8,297 nucleotides of DNA from Actinomycetes bacterium (lineage in GTDB: Bacteria > Actinomycetota > Acidimicrobiia > Acidimicrobiales > Acidimicrobiaceae), in contig JAKAOC010000083.1 in NCBI GenBank assembly GCA_021823385.1, positions 1 to 8,297 of the forward strand, given 5' to 3'. The notes beneath the pieces are model-generated. The model was not told the origin of the DNA. It saw nothing but the letters and a program-made list of their open reading frames with translations, and did no database searches. The position numbers and the translations under genes were made by a program. Shown piece after piece: positions 1-7,152 of the stretch (position 1 is the stretch's first letter; each line of letters begins with the position of its first letter).

Positions 1-1
1 G

Positions 2-163
2 GGCATGTTTGCAACGGTCGGCCTAGTCTCGGCGATCACCCCCGCGCTCCTTGGCGCCGTCGCTGCTGCGTCCGGATATCAACTCATGACCGTGGCGGTG
101 CTCGCTCCCGTAGTGATCTTTTCGGCTCTCTTCGCTATGCAGTGGTCGAACGTTCCCCGATAG
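2..163 (+). CDS. C-terminal end of a membrane protein, probably an MFS-type transporter (partial)
   Basis: An open frame enters from the left edge and ends at TAG 161-163, giving the last 53 residues. They form two hydrophobic stretches, about residues 3-23 and 29-46, separated by a short SGYQ turn. A short polar tail ending WSNVPR follows. This is what the last two helices and cytoplasmic tail of a 12- or 14-helix major facilitator transporter look like, with a Gly/Ala-rich penultimate helix containing a TPALLG segment. The N-terminal part lies outside the window, so substrate and family cannot be fixed; another polytopic membrane protein is possible. The gene is followed immediately by insertion-sequence debris on the other strand. 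Confidence 0.55.
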   Translation, partial: GMFATVGLVSAITPALLGAVAAASGYQLMTVAVLAPVVIFSALFAMQWSNVPR

Positions 164-278
164 CCGGGCTGAAGGTCGTCCGCCGGCCGGCCTAGGCCAC
201 TTTTCTTCCGGCGACGGCGTGCGCCCCGCAAGGGCGCACACGAGCTCCACATCGGCGACGAACGAGCCGGGGTTGGCA

Positions 279-552
279 GTTTCCCGAGGCGATCTCGCCG
301 AACAAGTCGATGGCGAACGTTTGGTCGGCGACGATCTTTTTCAGGGGCTTGTTCTCGGCTTCGAGCTCTTTCAGCCGCTTGGCATCCGTGGCCTTCATCT
401 CGCCGCAGGTGTTCATCGAGCGATACCAGGTCGCCTCGGTGGCTCCGAAGGAGCGGGCCACCTTCGCAACGCTCTAACCCTCGTCGAGCATCTCGTTGCC
501 AACGGCTGGGCTTTCTGCTCCCCTGCTAGAGGGCGTGGGGAAAGGACTTCAT
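279..552 (-). pseudogene. Decayed IS3-family transposase OrfA (broken by stops and a frameshift)
   Basis: On the minus strand a readable block (473 down to 279) carries VARSFGATEATWYR, then CGEMKATDAKRLKELEAEN, then LKKIVADQ and finally EIASGN. This is the end of the helix-turn-helix, the leucine-zipper coiled coil and the conserved Gly-Asn end of IS3-family OrfA, the DNA-binding half of the OrfA/OrfB transposase. An ATG at 552-550 with GGAGGA (568-563) ten bases upstream fits the original start. The 274-base span also matches a normal OrfA of roughly 88 codons. The frame is dead: TAG at 528-526 after eight codons, a frame change near 500, and a second TAG at 476-474 in the readable block. 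Beyond 279 toward 164 the arginine-rich beginning of an OrfB can only be guessed, and no DDE catalytic domain is present. This is an old, immobile remnant. Confidence 0.75.
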
Positions 553-938
553 GGTGCCGTCGTCCTCCGTTTCCCTTCTGGAAGCCCCGACTCACATTTA
601 GCCCGGACCGCTTTTGGCGGTGCCCGTCACAGCCTCTGAATTCATGGGCCTGACAACTCCACGGCCCGTCGGCAGACTCGGACCTGCATTTACGCCGGGC
701 CCACTGTCGCGGATCACTTCCAACCCGCCGGTCCCAAGCCAGCCGAAATACGCTGGCGTGGCGCGACCGCGACCGGCATTTGCAAGTTCTCTATCGATAC
801 AAACAAGACGGATTCGCAGCAGTCGTGGGCCAGGGATATTGCCGTCCATGCTCGAGTGACGAGCGCCCCCCATGCAATGTCCGCGTAGTATCGTGGGGTC
901 CCAAGCGGTGGTGACGACGCCATTGCCGGTCCCGTTGC
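553..938. other. Stretch without a convincing gene between the IS remnant and the lipoprotein
   Basis: Both strands hold open frames of 80-140 codons, but none has a Shine-Dalgarno, recognisable motifs or a believable composition. They are typical of random open frames in GC-rich DNA. A weak five-base hairpin (ACCGC/GCGGT around TTTTG) lies near 607-621. A GGCCCG/CGGGCC inverted repeat with a 27-base loop spans 663-701. A TAGTAT near 886-891 could be a -10 element for the lipoprotein, but it lacks a matching -35. The minus-strand sequence TGTGAGTCGGGGC starting at 596 could be the terminal repeat of the dead insertion sequence; no partner repeat was found at the other end. Confidence 0.4.
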
Positions 939-945
939 AAGGGGA
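939..945 (+). promoter_or_regulatory. Ribosome binding site of the lipoprotein gene
   Basis: AAGGGGA lies nine bases before GTG 955-957. It decides the start: the in-frame TTG at 946 would directly abut this site and so is unlikely to be used. Confidence 0.55.
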
Positions 946-954
946 TTGCCCGCG

Positions 955-1728
955 GTGAAGGAAGCTGTTCGCAGGGAACCGGGCCGCGCCCAGCTCCGCC
1001 GGAATCGTCGCGGGCGCTCAAGCGGCCCGCTGACGTACACCCTGGCGGTTGCAGCCGTATTCCTGGCGTCGTGCGGCACGGGTGGCAGCGCGGCAAATTC
1101 GTCGGCAACGGCCACCTCGGGTAGGTCCGTAACGACAAGCACGGCGGCACCAGGTCAAGCCAGTGCTGCAGCGCTCGCATTTTCCAGGGTCAATTGGAGC
1201 CAGATCACCCTGCCCGGCCAAAATGCCATTCCGGATCCGCCGTTGCAGAAGGGCGCATGCGCCATGGAGACGCTTGGGCAGATCTTGAAAACCTCGGAGG
1301 CGAAGTACGTCATCTATCTGTCGCCGGTCCATGGCCAGGACTTTGCGGTCGTGGCTGGAGCCTGCAGCTACTACAACTTGAACGCCGTAACGCTCTTCGT
1401 TTTCCGTGCGGGTGGATCGGCGCCGCCCACTCTGGTGGAGGTGGCCTATGACGGGTGGTTTTCCAACCCTGACGACCTGACCACCCGGGTTCCCGTCGCC
1501 AGCGTCCTCACCGGCGGAGTCAAGGGATACTTCCAATACAGGTCCATGCGCGTGGTGAGCGACGGGAAAGGCTTCGTGGTAAGCGGCGTAACCTTCGGAC
1601 CTAACGGCCCCGCAACTCCGGTCTCATCCTCGAAGATGGTGCCGGCCGAAATGGTCTTCAGCTGGAACGGTAGCTACTACGTCTTCTCGTCCGCGAAGAA
1701 CGTGGAAGCTCCGACCGCCAGGCTCTAG
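955..1728 (+). CDS. Secreted lipoprotein of unknown function
   Basis: This encodes 257 residues from GTG 955. The N-terminus is strongly basic (several Arg between 6 and 21). A hydrophobic segment (about 26-38) follows, then the lipobox L-A-S-C with Cys40 as the expected lipidation site, so the mature protein should be anchored outside the cytoplasmic membrane. Residues 41-75 are a Ser/Thr/Ala/Gly linker. The globular part begins around residue 78 (VNWSQITLPG) and is rich in predicted beta strand and aromatic residues. Two cysteines, in GACAMETL and AGACSYYNL, may form a disulfide. I recognise no catalytic motif and no named family. The length and plan (lipobox, flexible linker, single beta-rich domain) match many actinobacterial lipoproteins of unknown role. 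The gene stands alone and converges on thiC. Confidence 0.8.
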   Translation: MKEAVRREPGRAQLRRNRRGRSSGPLTYTLAVAAVFLASCGTGGSAANSSATATSGRSVTTSTAAPGQASAAALAFSRVNWSQITLPGQNAIPDPPLQKGACAMETLGQILKTSEAKYVIYLSPVHGQDFAVVAGACSYYNLNAVTLFVFRAGGSAPPTLVEVAYDGWFSNPDDLTTRVPVASVLTGGVKGYFQYRSMRVVSDGKGFVVSGVTFGPNGPATPVSSSKMVPAEMVFSWNGSYYVFSSAKNVEAPTARL

Positions 1729-1818
1729 CGGCCTTGGTGCGTCCTTTGGATCGGGCGGCGTTTGGCGGCCTGCGTAATCGTCAAGGCATGGCCCGCGGAC
1801 CCTAAGGCCCCGCCATCA

Positions 1819-1834
1819 AGGTCCTCGCGGACCT
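1819..1834. terminator. Small hairpin between convergent genes, possible transcription terminator
   Basis: AGGTCC-TCGC-GGACCT forms a perfect six-base stem with a four-base loop in the 130-base gap between the lipoprotein stop (1728) and the thiC stop (1859). It could serve both strands. No T-tract follows on either side, so intrinsic termination is uncertain. Confidence 0.35.
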
Positions 1835-1858
1835 CGTTGGCAGCGGGCGCAGGCTCAT

Positions 1859-4064
<2,206 letters not shown>

Positions 4065-4085
4065 AGTTACTGCGCAGGAGTAACT
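4065..4085. repeat. Short inverted repeat downstream of the toxin-antitoxin-like genes
   Basis: AGTTACT-GCGCAGG-AGTAACT is a perfect seven-base stem with a seven-base loop. It covers the stop codon (TAA 4069-4067) of the small coding-like scrap on the minus strand. It could end or stabilise the transcript of the nucleotidyltransferase operon, or be a protein-binding site. No T-tract follows on the minus strand, so a classic intrinsic terminator is not supported. Confidence 0.35.
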
Positions 4086-4159
4086 GCAATGTCCTGGTAG
4101 GTGCCGTCGTCCAACATAAGCACGCCATCGCGGCCGTGCAGCGGACCGAGATCTTCAGC
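4067..4159 (-). pseudogene. Coding-like C-terminal scrap downstream of the nucleotidyltransferase
   Basis: Reading the minus strand from 4159 to TAA 4069-4067 gives AEDLGPLHGRDGV, then LMLDDGTYQDIAVTPAQ. The balanced acidic and hydrophobic composition is unlike the arginine- and proline-rich shadow frames nearby. No start codon with a ribosome site precedes it: in-frame GTG 4123 and ATG 4117 would leave under 20 residues, and further upstream the frame runs into the toxin gene. It looks like the end of a lost gene, perhaps another small regulatory or antitoxin-type protein, but I cannot name the family. It may also be chance. Confidence 0.3.
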
Positions 4160-4205
4160 TTGCGCCTGGCACCGGAGCTGCGAGGTGGCCCGGGTTCCCT
4201 TTTGC

Positions 4206-4757
4206 TTAGACCGGTGGAGTGTCCAGGGTCTTGCGCAAACGCCCAGCAGCTTCGGCGCCCCCCAACTGCTCGACGCAGCGCAGCGCCTCGGCTGTATCCA
4301 CGGTGCCGGCCTTGAGCATCTCGTAGATGTCCACCCAGTCTTGGGGCCGATTGAAGAGCGTCTTGAAGACGGCCAGGTCGGTGGCGGAGATGACCGGAAT
4401 GGAGGTACGCGCGAACCTACGCAGCTCCTTGCGGCTCTCGACCAGCTGGTAGTAGTCATCCCTGGCAAAGAAGAGATCGATCGACCCGCTATGCATCCAT
4501 CGCAACCGCACCTCGTTGCGCGCTTGCGCCACTCGAATTAGCTGCCCAGTCCACTTGACCTGGGCGGGCAGGCTGCGAAAGACCCGCTCTGCCTCGGCTC
4601 CAGGGAGAGCGACGTTGATGTCAATGTCGCTGGTGGCCCGCGGGTGCAGGGTGTGGTAGGCGAGTGCTATCGCGCCACCGAAGGCGTGGGGGATCTCCGC
4701 CGCGTCCAGGCTGCGGTGAACAGCAACAATCCTCTCGGCCATGGAGCCCGCCGTCAT
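4206..4757 (-). CDS. AbiEii-like nucleotidyltransferase, putative toxin of a two-gene module
   Basis: This 183-residue protein has the DNA polymerase beta-type nucleotidyltransferase core: GG at 27-28 in HAFGGAIALAYH, then PRATSDIDINV with the metal-binding pair Asp44 and Asp46, then the third acidic residue Asp94 in GSIDLFF. The later segment FKTLFNRPQDWVDI (131-144) is typical of AbiEii/DUF1814-related toxins and their relatives. Such enzymes transfer nucleotides to RNA or protein targets; some AbiEii-type members block tRNA and stop growth. The start ATG 4757-4755 overlaps the TGA of the upstream Xre gene (ATGA), and GAGGA lies about six bases before it, indicating translational coupling. 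ATG 4742 is an alternative start. All catalytic residues are present, so the protein is probably active. Toxin function is inferred from family and arrangement. A housekeeping or resistance-type nucleotidyltransferase is the alternative. Confidence 0.8.
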   Translation of the reverse strand: MTAGSMAERIVAVHRSLDAAEIPHAFGGAIALAYHTLHPRATSDIDINVALPGAEAERVFRSLPAQVKWTGQLIRVAQARNEVRLRWMHSGSIDLFFARDDYYQLVESRKELRRFARTSIPVISATDLAVFKTLFNRPQDWVDIYEMLKAGTVDTAEALRCVEQLGGAEAAGRLRKTLDTPPV

Positions 4758-5050
4758 CGGGCATCCTCGAAGGCGTCTGCAAAGCTCAGCACGTCCTGGA
4801 GAAGTCGCCCGTTCAGCTCCGGATTGACAAAGCCGGAGTCCTCCGGAGGCACAAGCGCCAGCGACATTCCGCAGGCGGCCAAGAGCCGGAGCAGCATGTT
4901 GAAGCTTGGATCGAGCTTGCCCCGCTCGTAGTCACTTACCCTGCCGGGGGCAATGCCGGCCTCTGCGGCCAGCTCCGCCTGGGAGAGGCCAGCATCGTTT
5001 CGGGCCCTTCTGATCAAGTAGCCGGCGGGCGTGTAGTGAATATAGGCCAT
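4754..5050 (-). CDS. Xre-family helix-turn-helix regulator, putative antitoxin
   Basis: This small protein of 98 residues starts at ATG 5050-5048. Residues 11-60 form a Cro/C1-type DNA-binding domain: YLIRRARNDAGLSQAELA opens helices 1-2, and GIAPGRVSDYERGKLDPSF holds the recognition helix and the usual YERG turn. The C-terminal tail (about 68-98, with NPELNGRLLQDVLSF) is likely helical and may contact the partner enzyme. It is the first gene of a two-gene unit with the nucleotidyltransferase. Antitoxin first, toxin second with an ATGA overlap is the usual order for such modules. It should bind the palindrome ten bases upstream and repress its own operon. No clear Shine-Dalgarno precedes the ATG, so a very short leader or leaderless transcript is possible. 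A plain regulator not acting as antitoxin is the alternative. Confidence 0.85.
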   Translation of the reverse strand: MAYIHYTPAGYLIRRARNDAGLSQAELAAEAGIAPGRVSDYERGKLDPSFNMLLRLLAACGMSLALVPPEDSGFVNPELNGRLLQDVLSFADAFEDAR

Positions 5051-5060
5051 GGAATTTAGC

Positions 5061-5076
5061 CTATCGATTTCGATAG
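5061..5076. promoter_or_regulatory. Perfect palindrome, probable operator of the Xre/nucleotidyltransferase operon
   Basis: CTATCGA-TT-TCGATAG is a perfect seven-base inverted repeat with a two-base centre, ten bases upstream of the Xre start. It sits in an AT-rich patch of an otherwise GC-rich region. A possible -10 (TATTCT, minus strand 5081-5076) overlaps its edge. Size and symmetry fit a dimeric Xre repressor, so autorepression is likely. Confidence 0.65.
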
Positions 5077-5210
5077 AATAGACAGTCTGCTTAGGGTCTT
5101 CGGGCTTGCGGCCACGGGCACGCCTAGGGAGACAGGGCGGGGAGGGGTCAGTCGGCGATGCTCAGGCCGGCTTGATGCGCTCGGTCAAGGCGGCCACCGA
5201 GAAATTTTTA

Positions 5211-5327
5211 GAGCAATTCGCAATCACCGCAGCGGATGCATCCGAGGTGAACGCCTTAGCCGTGGGACGTCCACGGCGCGTAGCGTTGAACGAGATCCTG
5301 ATTCGACCGACGGCGCAAGCCAGATGA
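5211..5327 (+). pseudogene. C-terminal remnant of a short-chain dehydrogenase/reductase
   Basis: A plus-strand frame ends at TGA 5325-5327 with EQFAITAADASEVNAL, then AVGRPRRVALNEILIRPTAQ. The pattern of an ADxxE segment, a short helix, a RPRRVxxNEILIRPT strand and a Q near the end is the typical C-terminus of classical SDR oxidoreductases. There it normally reads like (A/P)EDVAEAV...RPxHVxVNEILIRPTxQ. Only about 38 residues are left. The NAD(P)-binding glycine motif and the catalytic Ser-Tyr-Lys are absent, and no related sequence precedes it in any frame. The frame continues upstream to about 5106 without resemblance to the family. It is a fragment left by deletion or rearrangement, oriented opposite to both neighbours. 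Confidence 0.6.
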
Positions 5328-5588
5328 TGTCGCGCGACCTTCAGAGTCTGGGAGAGGGCGAGGTGGGTCCGCGTGCCCGGGTTAAAAGTACGCGCGGACC
5401 GACCGCTCACGGCACGCCTTGAGTTGACCGAATTACGGTATCCCGCCCGCCTTGACTGCTCCTTTGTTCCCTGGACATGCACATCCACCTGCGGACCGGC
5501 ATCGGCGACGAGCTGGACCCGCACGTCCAAGCCGCTAACGCGCCCTGGACCGGGTCAAATGCCGTTCATCGACACGGTTCTTGGGCGA
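5328..5588. other. Stretch without a recognisable gene after the SDR remnant
   Basis: Several overlapping open frames exist, among them a plus-strand one with MHIHLRTGIGDELDPHV from 5477 and a minus-strand one with DVRVQLVADAGPQVDVHVQ. They mirror each other and neither has a ribosome site. TTGAGTTGACC near 5419-5429 resembles a -35 box, but no -10 is suitably placed. The pseudoprotease stop (5589) borders this stretch, and I see no hairpin with a T-tract for it. Confidence 0.35.
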
Positions 5589-6440
5589 TCAACAGGCGCC
5601 TACGGCTTGGCACGCTTGGAGCATGGGAACCGCGAACCCTACACCTCCCACCCGATATAACATCGTCGGTTCCGCGATGCCGATCACCCGTCCCGCCGTG
5701 TCGAGCACGGGAAGGCCGTCGTCAACGCTCGACACCTCCACGGACAGCGTCAAATGGCTCGTCCCCGCTGCGTCGGAGTACGTCACCAGCACAGCCTGCC
5801 TTTTTGAGCCCGACGTCGCTTCACCTAGCGTGACGGTATCACCGGCCTTGGGTATAGCTACCGAAACGGGAAGGGATGGGTAGGTACCGCTGATCTGCAA
5901 CAGCGCAACGTGGCAATCTGGGCCGACGGCGATCACCCTGGCCGTGAACTCTTGGCCCCGTCGTCTCAGGTATACGGTGTCGATTCCATTCATGTAGGCC
6001 TGTGCGATCATGTAAAAGTCGGTGAGCAGATAGCTGTTCTGGGAGCTGGAATGGATTACGAACGCGTACCCACGCCTGACTCTGTTCCCAAAGATATCCA
6101 TCTCAGCGCCGAGCACCTCGAACGTCGAGCGTGCGGCAAATGCCGCGCTAGTTCGGGTGACAGGACTGCTAGTCGGAGGTGCCGGCTCGGTCGAGACAGC
6201 GCCGGTGGACGGTCTGATCGAATGGCTCGATCCCGGCGACCCCAGCCCGAACAATGCGAACTCTATTGCGGCCAGCACCAGGGCGACCACGCCCAACCAG
6301 CGGCCTTGTGGGTGCCGAACCCAGGAGGCCGCTTGATTGAACCAGGATTGCGCAAGACGGTCGCAGTGCCGACAAACGCCTTCTACCATCGGTCGGCCGC
6401 AGAGATGGCACCTACCGTTGTCAGCCAGATGCGCACTCAT
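5589..6440 (-). CDS. Zinc-ribbon, membrane-anchored trypsin/HtrA-like protein with lost catalytic triad
   Basis: This encodes 283 residues. A four-cysteine ribbon (CHLC at 11-14, CRHC at 23-26) is followed by one membrane helix (about 48-66), a Ser/Thr/Pro linker (about 69-98) and a trypsin-like domain (about 103-280). The fold shows in YLLTDFYMIAQ (137-147, like the ILTNNHVV strand of HtrA), ARVIAVGPDCHVALLQI (167-183, like the DPxTDLALLKI block), DDGLPVLDTAGRVIGI (240-255, like NSGGPLLDxxGRVIGI) and GGVGFAVP (265-272). At the catalytic positions I read Tyr143 for His, His177 for Asp and Asp241 for Ser, so peptidase activity is unlikely. With the ribbon inside the cell, the domain would face outside and may act as a binding or sensing module. 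ATG 6440 is chosen because GAGAAGG (6455-6449) lies eight bases upstream; GTG 6449 overlaps that site. It follows the 86-residue gene after 145 bases. Confidence 0.8.
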   Translation of the reverse strand: MSAHLADNGRCHLCGRPMVEGVCRHCDRLAQSWFNQAASWVRHPQGRWLGVVALVLAAIEFALFGLGSPGSSHSIRPSTGAVSTEPAPPTSSPVTRTSAAFAARSTFEVLGAEMDIFGNRVRRGYAFVIHSSSQNSYLLTDFYMIAQAYMNGIDTVYLRRRGQEFTARVIAVGPDCHVALLQISGTYPSLPVSVAIPKAGDTVTLGEATSGSKRQAVLVTYSDAAGTSHLTLSVEVSSVDDGLPVLDTAGRVIGIAEPTMLYRVGGVGFAVPMLQACQAVGAC

Positions 6441-6518
6441 ACCGAACACCTTCTCGAGTAGCGCTAGGGCGGACCTCAGTTGCTATCTGCAACTCTAAGG
6501 CAAGCGAGACACCGCCAC

Positions 6519-6579
6519 AAGAGTCCGAGGCCCCTGATCGCGCCTAAACCGCCCCGCAGCAGACCAAGGGCCGACTCTT
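6519..6579. repeat. Bulged inverted repeat between the small exported protein gene and the pseudoprotease gene
   Basis: AAGAGTC-cga-GGCCC (6519-6533) pairs with GGGCC-GACTCTT (6568-6579): twelve base pairs with a three-base bulge around a 34-base interior. On the minus strand it starts seven bases after the TAA of the exported-protein gene. It may stop or attenuate transcription before the pseudoprotease, or protect the 3' end of the upstream message. No T-tract follows, so the mechanism is unclear. A regulator binding site is also possible. Confidence 0.45.
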
Positions 6580-6585
6580 TGGGGG

Positions 6586-6846
6586 TTACTTGTTGCAGGG
6601 CCCCGGTGTCTCCATGCCGTTGGTGAAGTAGACGGCACACCACATTCCCTGGCTGCCCTTGGCATTGTTGATCGCCATGGCGTTATACATCGCGGTCTGG
6701 GCGTGTGAATTGACCATGTTGGCTGCGCCGGTCAGCTGATTGGGCGTGGGGCCGGGAGCCGCAGCCGCGGCGCCGGCTCCGAGAAACACGGCTCCGCCAA
6801 GGGCGAGCGTGGGAATTGCGGCGACTAGAGCCTTGATTGGGTTCAT
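6586..6846 (-). CDS. Small exported protein of unknown function with two cysteines
   Basis: This encodes 86 residues from ATG 6846-6844, with a strong GGGAGGAA (6861-6854) seven bases upstream. Lys5, a long hydrophobic Ala/Leu/Val/Gly core (6-25) and an alanine run ending near residue 30 form a signal peptide, cleaved probably just before PGPTPNQL. The mature part, about 56 residues, has a polar, probably helical NQLTGAANMVNSHAQTAM segment, then MWCAVYF and a tail ending GPCNK. Cys70 and Cys84 are the only cysteines and likely form a disulfide outside the cell. The ATGA overlap with the end of the 94-residue gene indicates coupled translation, so both products are made together. No family is recognised. 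It could be a secreted effector, a ligand for a surface protein or a small envelope component. Confidence 0.75.
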   Translation of the reverse strand: MNPIKALVAAIPTLALGGAVFLGAGAAAAAPGPTPNQLTGAANMVNSHAQTAMYNAMAINNAKGSQGMWCAVYFTNGMETPGPCNK

Positions 6847-7127
6847 TGAAGTGTTCCTCCCTGGTTTGCGGCGGCCGAGACCGCCATTTGTGCGACCGGC
6901 TGCAGCGTTCGAGCTTCCCCAGGTGAGCCGAGAGCCCGGATGGCCGCGCCGCACCGGGCAGGGTCGAACGCCCAGCCTTCAAGGATGATGGCTGTGGTGT
7001 CGCTGTCCGCCGCCAACGAGAGGTTCGTTACGCCGAGGCGCGCGAGCGCCTCTATCGCCCTCGAACCGATCGGCACTTCGGCAGCGTCCGTCGGCACCAG
7101 CAGTACCAGCAGTCCCATCGGGAACAC
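6843..7127 (-). CDS. Small protein of unknown function between LuxR regulator and exported peptide gene
   Basis: This encodes 94 residues if GTG 7127-7125 is the start. ATG 7118 (giving MGLLVLLVP) is an equally plausible start, and neither has a good Shine-Dalgarno. Composition and periodicity look like a real small alpha/beta protein: a first hydrophobic strand (LLVLLVP), a helix (GSRAIEALARLGV), a strand pair (NLSLAADSDTTAIILEGWAF), a helix (DPARCGAAIRALG) and a C-terminal helix (LQPVAQMAVSAAANQ). The hydrophobic start is too short and lacks basic residues, so this is probably cytoplasmic and not exported. It begins 25 bases after the LuxR-family stop and its TGA overlaps the next ATG, so the three genes should share one transcript. 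I do not recognise a named family. A partner or modulator of the regulator is the natural guess from context only. Confidence 0.65.
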   Translation of the reverse strand: MFPMGLLVLLVPTDAAEVPIGSRAIEALARLGVTNLSLAADSDTTAIILEGWAFDPARCGAAIRALGSPGEARTLQPVAQMAVSAAANQGGTLQ

Positions 7128-7152
7128 ACATTAAGGAGCCGGCCGAGCCGTA

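Noticed and set aside
182..214. CGCCGG/CCGGCG repeat and GGCCTAGGCC palindrome after the transporter stop, as a terminator
   Set aside because: The stem is short with a 21-base loop and only a CTTTTC run inside it; such pairings are common in GC-rich DNA.
1018..1536. 172-codon minus-strand open frame opposite the lipoprotein
   Set aside because: The plus strand has a lipobox and a well-placed ribosome site; the minus-strand translation is Arg-rich and featureless.
5910..6461. 183-codon plus-strand open frame opposite the pseudoprotease
   Set aside because: No motifs or ribosome site, and the minus strand shows a zinc ribbon, a membrane helix and a trypsin-like fold.
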